A stretch of 64,000 bases of DNA from a virus, in the IMG/VR virus record IMGVR_UViG_3300047497_000053, positions 1-64,000 of that record. One strand, given 5' to 3'. The first letter of the stretch is position 1; every line of letters begins with the position of its first letter. The position numbers and the translations under genes are program-made. Of this stretch, positions 43,667 through 51,673 are shown in pieces. The notes beneath the pieces were generated by a model. That model searched no databases, had not been told where the DNA came from, and saw only the letters and a program-made list of their open reading frames with translations.

Positions 43667-43799
43667 CTAAATTCTCCAACGGGATACTCACGGTCCATAG
43701 CCAGCAACCGGTGTCCGATAAACGGCATCGATTGAAAAAAGTTGCTTGGAGCAAATCTTGTTTGGATACTGATTGGAAAGGAAAAAATTCCATAATTCT
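43667..43799. other. 133-nt gap upstream of the capsid gene
   Basis: Contains the capsid ribosome-binding site (near 43675) and, on the minus strand, a weak hairpin (TTGCT-CCA-AGCAA, 43742-43754) followed by CTTTTTT, a possible attenuator between the decoration-type and capsid genes. No ORF of note. Confidence 0.4.
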
Positions 43800-44408
43800 T
43801 CAAACAGCCAAAGTGTTTTTTGTCTCAACATTGTTGAACGCGACAACGACGTAGTTGTTCGCTCCGGTTTGCGTGCCCGGTGCGCCGGGCGGACTCGTAA
43901 TCAGTGCGTTGACTCGAAACGGCAGCGTAGCGGTCGTGGCCGGCGTCACCGAGATATCAACGAACGCGCCCGAGATGCCGTTGGCGGTGTTGCCCGTGCC
44001 GTACGCGAATTGAACGTTCAGGCCAATGTTCGCGGCCACGATGCCGGTGGATGTGGACGTGCCGACCTGCGCTTTGAACTGCGCGTTGGGGTCGTTTACG
44101 ATGTAGCCCGTCACAAGGTTCGTGCTGGCGACATCATAGCCGGGCCAAAAGTTGGACCAGACCTTGCGTTTGTTGGCGACAGAGACATATTCGCAGCCGA
44201 TGAACACGCCTGCGATGGGCGTGGTGCCAGGGCCAGGGCCGGTCGTGATGCCCGCGATGGTGCCGTCCGCAGCCAGACGAAACACCGGATCACCCCAGAA
44301 GATGTTCGCGGTGTTGTAGTCAATGTTGACCGGCACGTTCTCAGTGGTCGGCGCAGAGCCGTTGCCTTTGAGGTACGAGAAGCCGAAAGGTGCAAACGTA
44401 TTAGCCAC
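43800..44408 (-). CDS. Decoration/head-stabilising protein
   Basis: 202 residues. FAPFGFSYLKGNGSAPTTEN, YNTANIFWGDPVFRLAADGTIAG, VFIGCEYVS and FWPGYDVASTN match a phage decoration-type family next to capsid genes. GTG start with an AGGAG ribosome-binding site (44416-44420 complement). Confidence 0.7.
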   Translation of the reverse strand: MANTFAPFGFSYLKGNGSAPTTENVPVNIDYNTANIFWGDPVFRLAADGTIAGITTGPGPGTTPIAGVFIGCEYVSVANKRKVWSNFWPGYDVASTNLVTGYIVNDPNAQFKAQVGTSTSTGIVAANIGLNVQFAYGTGNTANGISGAFVDISVTPATTATLPFRVNALITSPPGAPGTQTGANNYVVVAFNNVETKNTLAV

Positions 44409-44434
44409 GCGAAAACTCCTATCACGGAGGTCGC

Positions 44435-44554
44435 ATGGCTACCGGAGCAATGGGGGACCTAGAATCGTCTCAAGAGCCACACCGGGCGGCTCGGTTTCTA
44501 TGGGCGTCGCGCACCGGGCGCAACGTGTGGCGTGAATATCCTACGGAAAAATGA
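44435..44554 (+). CDS. Antisense-oriented 39-aa ORF with strong SD
   Basis: ATG at 44435 follows CGGAGG with 5-nt spacing. 39 codons (ATGAMGDLESSQEPHRAARF start; ends WREYPTEK). It points against all late genes in the intergenic gap between 44408 and 44608. Composition (Arg/Trp/Glu) is gene-like. Its SD and that of the decoration gene (44408) face each other across a few bases. Function unknown; a small regulatory protein is possible. Confidence 0.4.
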   Translation: MATGAMGDLESSQEPHRAARFLWASRTGRNVWREYPTEK

Positions 44555-44607
44555 GACTGTCAAGGGTGGCGCGAACGGAATGTATTAGAGGACGCGAACG
44601 CTGGGTA

Positions 44608-44778
44608 TCAAATGACACCCAAAAACCGCAGCAATACCAGCACCAGAATGAGGGTCAACAGCCCCGAGGTGCCGTACCCACCGCCCCACATGCCGCCGTG
44701 ATACCAATTGACCTGCGGCGTGCCGCCGATGGCGCCGAAAAACAGCAGCACTAGGACAACGATGAGCAGTAATTTCAT
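44608..44778 (-). CDS. Small DUF3309-like membrane protein
   Basis: 56 residues from ATG 44778. Two transmembrane helices (KLLLIVVLVLLFFGAIGG and GLLTLILVLVLLRFLGVI) flank WYHGGMWGGGYGTSG. Matches the DUF3309-type pattern. Function unknown. Confidence 0.6.
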   Translation of the reverse strand: MKLLLIVVLVLLFFGAIGGTPQVNWYHGGMWGGGYGTSGLLTLILVLVLLRFLGVI

Positions 44779-44987
44779 ATGTGTGGTTTCGGAGCGGTTG
44801 TTAGTGGTTCCGGCGCGATTGTTCGCGAGTCCGGGGTCACGATAACGGCCGTGGTCGGCGCGTAGTGCGGCGTCGGACGTAGCTCCGCCAAGATGTCCAT
44901 GCAGATCGTGAGCAAAATATCGCACGTCGCCTCAACGCGTTTGAGACGGCGCACGATGCTTTCTTCTTCGTGAGTTTGCAGGGTCAC
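44775..44987 (-). CDS. Hypothetical 70-aa protein
   Basis: GTG start at 44987; stop overlaps the next ATG (ATGA). N-terminal helix (EESIVRRLKRVEATCDILL), Pro/Thr-rich tail. Not recognised. Confidence 0.5.
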   Translation of the reverse strand: MTLQTHEEESIVRRLKRVEATCDILLTICMDILAELRPTPHYAPTTAVIVTPDSRTIAPEPLTTAPKPHI

Positions 44988-45012
44988 TTATGCGCCTTAT
45001 GGGCCTAAAGCG

Positions 45013-45360
45013 TTACTTACGCAGCGCTGCGCTCGCGGCCGTGGCCACGACCGGCGTTACCGTGATGCCCGTTGTCGGCGTGAATGCGGGCGGCGAGCCG
45101 GCTTCGGTGAAGGTCACCGTTACGGGCGTGCCCAGCGTCGCGCCGTTGACATCAAGGTCGGTCGCGGTCACGGAGCCTGCGCCGGGAGCAACGCTGGTCA
45201 CGAACGAAAACGGCGCGGCGGTCAGCGTCACGGCAGGCTGCGCCACGCCCGTGGAATCGGTGACGACAACGGATGTGCCCGCGTAGGCTGCGCCAGTCGG
45301 GGTTGGAGTGGAAGCGCCTTGGGTCAGCGCGATGGTGACTTGAATGAGAGTCGTGGACAT
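45013..45360 (-). CDS. Small Ig-like virion protein
   Basis: 115 residues, beta-rich (LIQVTIALTQ, GTSVVVTDSTGVAQPAVTLT, VTVTFTEAGSPP). Pattern of a single Ig-type decoration domain; the operon context suggests a head-decoration or display role. Confidence 0.55.
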   Translation of the reverse strand: MSTTLIQVTIALTQGASTPTPTGAAYAGTSVVVTDSTGVAQPAVTLTAAPFSFVTSVAPGAGSVTATDLDVNGATLGTPVTVTFTEAGSPPAFTPTTGITVTPVVATAASAALRK

Positions 45361-45392
45361 GATGGATTACTCGGTGTTGAGGGAGATGGATT

Positions 45393-45602
45393 TCAGTACG
45401 GGTTCAGCGAAGATTTCAATGAAAGGTCCAGTGGGATCGCATGCAGTGATGGGCCATAACCGCCGCAGGCGGCAAAACACGATGGGCACAGTATATGGTG
45501 CGCCATGTGCGTGCGTTGGTCGCAGACGGCGCAAAGACGGCGCATTGTGATGTCAGCGGGCGCCGACACGGGCGCGTGATCGGGGATGTAATCGCGCGCC
45601 AT
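45393..45602 (-). CDS. Small zinc-binding protein
   Basis: 69 residues. CAVCDQRTHMAHHILCPSCF gives two CxxC pairs, a zinc-ribbon or knuckle. Followed by a Gly/Ser/Leu tail. Function unknown. Confidence 0.6.
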   Translation of the reverse strand: MARDYIPDHAPVSAPADITMRRLCAVCDQRTHMAHHILCPSCFAACGGYGPSLHAIPLDLSLKSSLNPY

Positions 45603-45607
45603 CGGGG

Positions 45608-46207
45608 TTATGCGGCGTCCTTCGGGATCTGCATCGGCACGTACTCGTATTCCTTTTTGATTTGCACCAGCGGATCGCCCTTGTTGTCGCGCGGGAGCGT
45701 GCCTGGCGGTGCGCCGCGAAGCTGCGCTTCCTTGTCGCGCACGCGATTGACCGCGCGGGCGTAGTCCAACCGTTTCACCTCATCGGTGATTTCTTTAGGT
45801 CGCTCGCACAGTATTAGACCCTCGTTCAAAATGGTCTCGCCACGCCAACTGCGTGGCATCAGCTCGGGATGACGCGCGGCGGGCACGGCTTCCCAGCCGC
45901 GATTGGCGATGACGACGGCATACGAGGCATCCTCTTTGCCCATGACCGAATGCCGCTTCCATTCGTAAGACCAGCCCTCGGGGATGATGCGCGGGTCGAT
46001 GTAGAACTTGTCGTGATCCTCATCCAGATTGCCCAAGTGGGCGCGAAGTTCCGCAGCACGCTGCGCCGCGCGCACGCGCGGATCGTCGGGGTTGGGCGTG
46101 GACACGGCCTCAACGGGTTTCGCTTGCGCAGTCGGCATGGGCACGTCGCGCGGCTTCATGCGCTCGTTTTTCAGTTGCGTGGAATTCAGTACGTCATCAA
46201 TACTCAT
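45608..46207 (-). CDS. Head-module hypothetical protein
   Basis: 199 residues. Contains FYIDPRIIPEGWSYEWKRHSVMGKED and a WEAVPAARHPELMPR segment, then basic helices. I recall similar proteins beside scaffold and portal genes, possibly a head-assembly or capsid-maturation component. No protease motif seen. Confidence 0.6.
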   Translation of the reverse strand: MSIDDVLNSTQLKNERMKPRDVPMPTAQAKPVEAVSTPNPDDPRVRAAQRAAELRAHLGNLDEDHDKFYIDPRIIPEGWSYEWKRHSVMGKEDASYAVVIANRGWEAVPAARHPELMPRSWRGETILNEGLILCERPKEITDEVKRLDYARAVNRVRDKEAQLRGAPPGTLPRDNKGDPLVQIKKEYEYVPMQIPKDAA

Positions 46208-46219
46208 GGGGTCACCTGA

Positions 46220-47272
46220 CTAGTTGAGTTGGCCTTCGCGTTGCAGGATTAGTTTGTTGCGCGCGTATTCTTCGTCCGACATGCCCATGTTCTTTGCCAT
46301 CTCGCGCTCGGCGGATGACAAACGCACGGAGCGCGGTGAGGAGCCGTTGCCGGTGCCGTTTCGAGACACGGGCGCGGCGGCGGGTGCGACTTGACGCGAT
46401 TTGGACTGTGCGGCCGGCGCGGCGGCGCCCGACAGCGCCGTGTCGGTGGTCGGTTCGGCGCGCGGACTCGGCGCGGGCTCGGCGCGCAGCCCCAGCGTGT
46501 TTTCAATTGCCGCGAAGTATTCTGGCGTATCGGGCGCAATACCGTCCTCAATCGCATCGTAGTGCGCGGCCAGCATGCGCCGGTTCTTTTTAGGGTCCAG
46601 CGCGAACTCAGGGTGTGCGCGCACCCACTGCGCCGATTTCGGCGTACACTGCGCGGCCATTTTTTCAACCGGATCGTCCGGCAGCGTGGGCGTGGGTTTC
46701 GGCGCTTTTTCAAGCGCGATTTTGCCCCGCTCCAAATCCTGCAATTTCGCCGCATTGGACGCCATTTCGATCTGCAAATCGGCGACTTTGGCGAAATCCT
46801 GCACGGTCAGCGCTTCAACGTACTGCGCTTTCAGCATGTCGTTTGTTTGCTTGACTTGCGTGATGGCTTGCGTCACCAACGTCAAGCGCGTGTCTTGATT
46901 TTCGGTGCGCGCCCGTACTTCGGATTCCGCGGCGTCACGGGCGCGCCGTTCGGCGGCTTCACGGGCCGCTTTTTCGGCTGCTAATTGGGCTTTGAGCTTT
47001 TCAATGCCCTCATCCACGGTGATGTCGGGCGTGGCGGCAGTGGCCGGCGAGGGTTCGTCGTCTTCCGTAATGACGGTGACTGGCTCATCGGCCGGTTTTC
47101 GCACGACTTTCGGCGGTTTTTCAATCGAAACCGTTTTTGGATCGGCCAAACGCGCCGCTTCCGGCGCGGTATCGGTCGCTGCGGCCTTGTCGGCGGCTTT
47201 CAGCTTGTCAATGGCGTCAAAGTCAATCTCGACTTCTTCCAATTCCTTGCCGATTTCAGCGAGTGTGGCCAT
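46220..47272 (-). CDS. Scaffolding protein
   Basis: 350 residues. Acidic N terminus, a long coiled coil (~100-200, KLKAQLAAEKAAREAAERRA, QAITQVKQTNDMLKAQ), and a basic C-terminal helix (SSAEREMAKNMGMSDEEYARN). This is the usual layout of a podovirus scaffold, located upstream of capsid in transcription order. ATG at 47272 preferred over the TTG at 47284. Confidence 0.7.
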   Translation of the reverse strand: MATLAEIGKELEEVEIDFDAIDKLKAADKAAATDTAPEAARLADPKTVSIEKPPKVVRKPADEPVTVITEDDEPSPATAATPDITVDEGIEKLKAQLAAEKAAREAAERRARDAAESEVRARTENQDTRLTLVTQAITQVKQTNDMLKAQYVEALTVQDFAKVADLQIEMASNAAKLQDLERGKIALEKAPKPTPTLPDDPVEKMAAQCTPKSAQWVRAHPEFALDPKKNRRMLAAHYDAIEDGIAPDTPEYFAAIENTLGLRAEPAPSPRAEPTTDTALSGAAAPAAQSKSRQVAPAAAPVSRNGTGNGSSPRSVRLSSAEREMAKNMGMSDEEYARNKLILQREGQLN

Positions 47273-47277
47273 GGCGA

Positions 47278-47727
47278 TTACCAAATCATCCCAGGATGCG
47301 GGATGCGGGCGCGAATTTGATCGTCATACACCAGCCGGCAGGGTACAAAATCGCGAATATCCAGCGTGTTCAGGTGCGCATTGACATCCAACGACCACGC
47401 ATCAGAGGGTCGCAGCAGCACCCAGTCATGCAATTGCACGTCCACATTTTTGAACTGACAGCCGGGACCGATCTTTACCACCAGATGCGCTTTGCCTTGA
47501 TAGCGATCTTCTTTCAAGTTCTGATGCGGCAGCACAATACCGCCCGAGGTCATCTCGGGACGCATGTAAATCGCCACCAGCAGCTCGTTGTGCGCGATTT
47601 CAAAGCCGGAAATGTCGCCGATTTTGTCCAATAGCAGACGTTTCGGATCGTCGGCGAGCGTTTCACGTGAAACGTGAGTTTCCTTGGAAACTCGGGACTC
47701 GGAAACTCGGGATGCAGTGGCGGGCAT
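47278..47727 (-). CDS. GroES (Cpn10)-like protein
   Basis: 149 residues. ELLVAIYMRPEMTSGGIVLPHQNLKEDRYQGKAHLVVKIGPG followed by VDVQLHDWVLLRPSDAW. This is the Cpn10 pattern of a mobile loop, GGIVLP strand and V-x-x-G-D-x-V-L strand. It probably works with host GroEL to fold the capsid, as T4 gp31 does. The first ~25 residues (SRVSESRVSKETHVSRET) are encoded by the GTTTCC/GTTTCACGTGAAAC dyad elements. Confidence 0.75.
   Translation of the reverse strand: MPATASRVSESRVSKETHVSRETLADDPKRLLLDKIGDISGFEIAHNELLVAIYMRPEMTSGGIVLPHQNLKEDRYQGKAHLVVKIGPGCQFKNVDVQLHDWVLLRPSDAWSLDVNAHLNTLDIRDFVPCRLVYDDQIRARIPHPGMIW
47659..47674. promoter_or_regulatory. Exact ParB-type palindrome CGTTTCACGTGAAACG
   Basis: Perfect 16-bp palindrome with the 14-bp core GTTTCACGTGAAAC identical to the core of chromosomal parS (TGTTTCACGTGAAACA). 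It lies inside the start of the GroES-like gene. Confidence 0.65.
47676..47693. promoter_or_regulatory. Late dyad site 2 (GAGTTTCC-TT-GGAAACTC)
   Basis: 8-bp arms around TT, 2 bp from the ParB-type palindrome. A half-site GGAAACTCGGG follows at 47701. On the leftward transcript it reads AAGGA in a potential hairpin. Confidence 0.6.
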
Positions 47728-47730
47728 GGA

Positions 47731-47934
47731 TTACCTTTTGCTGAGAGTGGTGTTCACGTCGTCCGTGAAATCTTGGATGACGCGGCGGTAGGCGTAGAGT
47801 TGCCCCGCAAGGTGCCGATAGTCCGCGTAATCATTGACGCTGGCGCCAGTGCAGAGTCTGTCGGTGATGCGGTTCATTTCTTCGATGATGCGTTTCTTGA
47901 GTTCTTGCTCAAAGGCGTTGCTGACGGTGAACAT
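47731..47934 (-). CDS. Hypothetical 67-aa protein
   Basis: Begins MFTVSNAFEQELKKRIIEEMNR and is helical. Its start region is duplicated 38 bp upstream (47943-47972), where the copy gives the 11-residue frame MFTVNNAFEQP and stops. Confidence 0.55.
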   Translation of the reverse strand: MFTVSNAFEQELKKRIIEEMNRITDRLCTGASVNDYADYRHLAGQLYAYRRVIQDFTDDVNTTLSKR

Positions 47935-47972
47935 AATCAGGGTTGCTCAAAGGCGTTGTTGACGGTGAACAT
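47905..47972 (-). repeat. 30-bp direct repeat of a gene start
   Basis: 47905-47934 and 47943-47972 are identical except for one base and both carry the ATG and first codons of the 67-aa gene, separated by 8 bp. A recent tandem duplication. Confidence 0.85.
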
Positions 47973-47984
47973 CGGGCTGGCGCG

Positions 47985-48986
47985 TCACCCGTAAGCCTTT
48001 GCCTTCTCCAACCGCCCGAGACCGCCGCCTGCGCCCGATTCGATGGGATACCCGGTGCGACCGCCGGACTTGCGGGGCATCGGCATCGGCGGTGCGCCAC
48101 CCGCAGGCGGTCCCATCGGCGCGGCGGCGGCCGGCGGCGGTACGCCTTGATGCAGACCCACGGGGCCGGGCGGCATCGCACCGGGCGGCGGCATGGGCAT
48201 CGGGGGTTTCTGGCCCGCGCCGCCCGCGATGATAACGTTGACCGTCGTGCCTTTCTTGGCGCGTCCACCCTTCGCGCGGGCGATGCGGTCGCCTTTCGGG
48301 CGCGTGCCGCCGTCCAAGACGCCGCCGGCCGACTTACCGACGCGTCCCCCGCCGCACTTGGCGCAATCGCAATCGGGGCCGTGAGTGCGACCGCCGGAAG
48401 CGCGCTGTACCGCGTCGGACCATGCGGGTAGCGCAAGGCCGCCCATGGTTTTGTGCGCGCGCCCGCCGCTGGCGCGACGGCTCACAACGGCCTGTGACGG
48501 TCGCTGATTTGGCTGAACCGTGGGATACGGTGCGTAGCCCTTTTTGATGTTTTCCGCGTTCTCAGCGTGTAGCGCAGCCATTTCGTCTGGTTTCAATGGT
48601 GCGTTGTGTGCCCACCTGCGTTCGGGCGTCTTACCGCCTCCGGCTTTGCCACCACGCTTCATGCCGCCCACGTGCTTCAATCCGGGTCGTTCTTCGTTCG
48701 CGGCCTTCATATCACGGTTGGCGTAGGAGATACCAACGTTGCCGCCGCTGGCGCGCGGCTTGCGGCCCGCGTGTTCGGTGGCTTTCTCGCCCGAGACCTT
48801 GCCGCCGGCCTTGAACTGCCGGCGCGAAATGGGCCGCATGCCCGTTTTGATGTCGTTCATCATGGCGCCGGGCGGCGTGTAGCCCGAGGCGTCCACGGGT
48901 TTGGTGGGGTCCGCCCCGATCATGCGGTCGGCGCGCGCTTTGGTTTCGCCGCGAACGCCCGACGTGATGCTGTTGAAATCGGCCAT
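47985..48986 (-). CDS. Basic RKSGGR-type virion/DNA-associated protein
   Basis: 333 residues, Lys/Arg/Gly-rich. RPISRRQFKAGGKVSGEKATEHAGRKPRASGG, RRASGGRAHKTMGG, a CDCAKCGGGRVGKSAGG metal-type knuckle and a C-terminal RKSGGRTGYPIE. Shares HAGR-x-PR and RKSGGR elements with the 41792 protein. Possibly packaged with DNA. Confidence 0.6.
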   Translation of the reverse strand: MADFNSITSGVRGETKARADRMIGADPTKPVDASGYTPPGAMMNDIKTGMRPISRRQFKAGGKVSGEKATEHAGRKPRASGGNVGISYANRDMKAANEERPGLKHVGGMKRGGKAGGGKTPERRWAHNAPLKPDEMAALHAENAENIKKGYAPYPTVQPNQRPSQAVVSRRASGGRAHKTMGGLALPAWSDAVQRASGGRTHGPDCDCAKCGGGRVGKSAGGVLDGGTRPKGDRIARAKGGRAKKGTTVNVIIAGGAGQKPPMPMPPPGAMPPGPVGLHQGVPPPAAAAPMGPPAGGAPPMPMPRKSGGRTGYPIESGAGGGLGRLEKAKAYG

Positions 48987-48989
48987 GTG

Positions 48990-49005
48990 AGTTTCCTTGG
49001 AAACT
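48990..49005. promoter_or_regulatory. Late dyad site 3 (AGTTTCCTTGGAAACT) at a start codon
   Basis: Lies 4 nt upstream of the ATG at 48986. On the leftward transcript it includes AAGGA, which would serve as the Shine-Dalgarno of that gene. A half-site AGTTTCC follows at 49008. Confidence 0.6.
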
Positions 49006-49023
49006 GAAGTTTCCAGCGTGAAT

Positions 49024-51420
49024 TTACGACTTATCCAAGCCCCGGTCTACATCCGCGATGATTTTGTTGGTTTTCTCGCCGACCGAGGACACGCTTGCTG
49101 GCTTGCCGGCCTCGTTCGAGGGTGCCCTAATCACATCGGATGCCAGCCGGATCGCCGCCTCGCGTTCGGCGGCCTCGCGATCCTGATCGCGGTTCTGATC
49201 CTCAACCGACGCCATGCGTTCTTTCACGGCCACCTCACGCGACTTCGTGTGAGCATCGATGAGTTTCGCCGTCGCCGTGACCATATCGGGCGTGTTGTCT
49301 TCAGGTTGTTCCGGATGCTGCGCCGCGTCGCGCTTGGGTTCGTAGGCGCCGGCCGCCATTTTCGCCTGTACTTCGTCGGCTTTGGCCTTGGCCTCGGCGG
49401 CGCGGGCGTTCGCTTCGGTGACCTTGGCATCGGCCGCCGTTTTCTCGTTCTGCATCTTGGCCTGCATTTCCTGCAATTGCGGCGGCGGCTGCGCGCGGGC
49501 TTCTTTCGGCACCATGAATTGCTCGGGGTTGGCCCAGCCAATGGCTTGGACGGCAGCGGTGCAGATCGATACCGGATCCATCAAATTCGGCATGGCTTGT
49601 TGCAATTGCATGAGCCCCTGCACCTTCATGACGCGCTGACCCATGCTGGCCGTGTTGGGATCGGCCACAGGCACCAGCTCACAGTTATTGATGGCCTGCA
49701 AAAATTTATCCTCGTTCCACGCCATGCCCGACTTGCACTTTTTCTGCCAGAAACTCGCCGGGTGTTCTCGGAAAACGTCCACCAGCAATTGGAATTCTTC
49801 GGCTTGAGACGCGTGCAATCGTTTGTGCACCGAGTTCATGACTTTGACGGCTTGGTCAATGAGCGCAAGCGTCGTGCCCACGGGCGCGTCCGCACGGCCT
49901 TCGCCTACTTGCAGCTCGGACGTGCCGCCTACGCGCTGGCCGGTCGTCACCATGTCCTGCACCAGCGCCATGAGTGCGGGCATGCCTTGCGTGTTGTACG
50001 GCAGCGCCATGATGGATTGCTGAATCGGCAGACCGCCCGTCTTGATTTGCGCCGCGCCACCTGGGGGCACACGGAAAATGTTGGTGTTTTGTCGAAGGCC
50101 GGTGTCCGACATGATAAAGCCGGGAAAATTCGCGTACATGCCCGAATCCAGCATTTCGCGCCACGCCGCCGTGACTGCGTTCGTCGTGTTGCCCAGAATG
50201 TGCAGCAATCCCAGATCGTAGAATCCAAAGCCAGGCACGAACGTGAATTTCACGTAGCGCTTGCGCGCGGTCGGTAGTTCTTGATCGTCTTGGTTGTAAT
50301 TGCGCGTGAGCGCGAGCAACTGCTGCGAGGATACGTCGATGGTCGCGACGTACGGAATCTCAAGCCCCGAGTCCTTGCCTTTGTGCCGGTGCGCGTAGCC
50401 TGGCACGTCCAATTCGCACTGAATTTCGTAGATTTCGCGGTCGCGATCCGGGTCTAAGATGCCGGTATCGGTGATACCTGCGATTTCTTTTTCGCCCAAC
50501 TGCACCGAATCTAATTCGGGCATGATCGGCGTGGACAGTTCCACGTCGCGGTACACGCCCAAAATCTGCAAACGCTTGATCGTTGAGGGGCGCATCATGA
50601 CGCGGTGCGTGATGCGTCGGGCGTTTTCCAGATTCACCGCCGATTGGTTGACGATGATGTCATCCGCATCCACGGATTCGGACACGGGACGATTGCGCAG
50701 CGGGCAGAAATACACTTTCTTGAACGTCGTGCCGCCCAATCCCAGCATTAACAGCATCCGGTCGGTGTCCGGGTAATACTCGGTGGCGTGCGCGGTCAGG
50801 TAGTGATTCATGTCGCGTTCGTAGGCGTTCGCGAGCTGATCCTCTTTCAAGTCCGCGTTGTTATCGTCGTTGCGAATTTTGACCGGCCCATCGGTCGGCA
50901 AGAGTTCTGCGCGGGCGTTCGCGTTGAAGCGCAGCACCGCTTCCAAGAGGAGCGGGTGACGCACCTTGGACATGCCTTCAACGGGCGCGCCGTCGGTGGA
51001 CCCTTGCACGTTCGGGATTTCAATCTTGAGCCCGAGCAACGTGAGACCTTGAGCGCGCGATTCGATCCAATCCTTGCGCGAATCAATGTCCTGGCGCACC
51101 CCTAAGAGCAGTTTTTGAACGATGTGGGAGCATTCGTCGGCGGAGAGTTTTTGCGCCAAATTGCCGAACCATTCGTCGGGTTCTTCCGCCGCGCCAGCTT
51201 CTTGCAGCGGTTTTCCGTCCATTGAAATCGTGACGCTGCCGTCGGCGTGGTTGATTTTGACGACATTGCCCGCGTCGTCAAAATCGGGGATGTCATCGGT
51301 GTCAGAAGTTGTGTCAACGATGACTTGGATGGGGTCCAACGACTCCGAATCAGGTTCACCCACCAACCGCAGATTCGCGCGGCCCATGCTGGCGGCGCCC
51401 AAGCCCGCCGCCGCGCTCAC
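49024..51420 (-). CDS. Portal protein
   Basis: 798 residues. Acidic N terminus, then GMSKVRHPLLLEAVLRFNANARAELLP, YERDMNHYLTAHATEYYPDTDRMLL and DAPVGTTLALIDQAVKVMNSVHKRLH. These are the wing/stem/clip helices of large podovirus portals (family pattern of P22-like/N4-like head-tail connectors). A long C-terminal coiled coil (QEMQAKMQNEKTAADAKVTEA...) is typical of the portal barrel. Confidence 0.85.
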   Translation of the reverse strand: MSAAAGLGAASMGRANLRLVGEPDSESLDPIQVIVDTTSDTDDIPDFDDAGNVVKINHADGSVTISMDGKPLQEAGAAEEPDEWFGNLAQKLSADECSHIVQKLLLGVRQDIDSRKDWIESRAQGLTLLGLKIEIPNVQGSTDGAPVEGMSKVRHPLLLEAVLRFNANARAELLPTDGPVKIRNDDNNADLKEDQLANAYERDMNHYLTAHATEYYPDTDRMLLMLGLGGTTFKKVYFCPLRNRPVSESVDADDIIVNQSAVNLENARRITHRVMMRPSTIKRLQILGVYRDVELSTPIMPELDSVQLGEKEIAGITDTGILDPDRDREIYEIQCELDVPGYAHRHKGKDSGLEIPYVATIDVSSQQLLALTRNYNQDDQELPTARKRYVKFTFVPGFGFYDLGLLHILGNTTNAVTAAWREMLDSGMYANFPGFIMSDTGLRQNTNIFRVPPGGAAQIKTGGLPIQQSIMALPYNTQGMPALMALVQDMVTTGQRVGGTSELQVGEGRADAPVGTTLALIDQAVKVMNSVHKRLHASQAEEFQLLVDVFREHPASFWQKKCKSGMAWNEDKFLQAINNCELVPVADPNTASMGQRVMKVQGLMQLQQAMPNLMDPVSICTAAVQAIGWANPEQFMVPKEARAQPPPQLQEMQAKMQNEKTAADAKVTEANARAAEAKAKADEVQAKMAAGAYEPKRDAAQHPEQPEDNTPDMVTATAKLIDAHTKSREVAVKERMASVEDQNRDQDREAAEREAAIRLASDVIRAPSNEAGKPASVSSVGEKTNKIIADVDRGLDKS

Positions 51421-51632
51421 CGGATTCCCATTGCGTCCAGCATCCGTAGCGGATGGGACATTTCATGCACGAATCGGTCTATTCCCGCTTGCGCCGCGTC
51501 CGAATCCGACCGCGCCATGATTTCGTAGACCCGGCGCGCGTAGTGCGGCGGTTTGCCTTGGACAGTCACAGCGAACCGATACGGGCGTTCGGTGCGCGAC
51601 AGAAGATCCACGGTTGCATGACACAGTACCAT
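51417..51632 (-). CDS. Hypothetical 71-aa protein
   Basis: PYRFAVTVQGKPPHYARRVYEIMARSDSDAAQAGIDRFVHEM; beta-helix pattern of a small adaptor. Preceded by a GTTTCC dyad at 51655-51672. Function unknown. Confidence 0.55.
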   Translation of the reverse strand: MVLCHATVDLLSRTERPYRFAVTVQGKPPHYARRVYEIMARSDSDAAQAGIDRFVHEMSHPLRMLDAMGIR

Positions 51633-51654
51633 GGCTGCCGAGAATACACGGCTT

Positions 51655-51672
51655 GGGTTTCCGTGGAAACCC
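51655..51672. promoter_or_regulatory. Late dyad site 4 (GGGTTTCC-GT-GGAAACCC)
   Basis: 8-bp arms with GT centre in the gap between the terminase stop (51674) and the gene starting at 51632. The leftward transcript carries ACGGA. Confidence 0.6.
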
Positions 51673-51673
51673 G

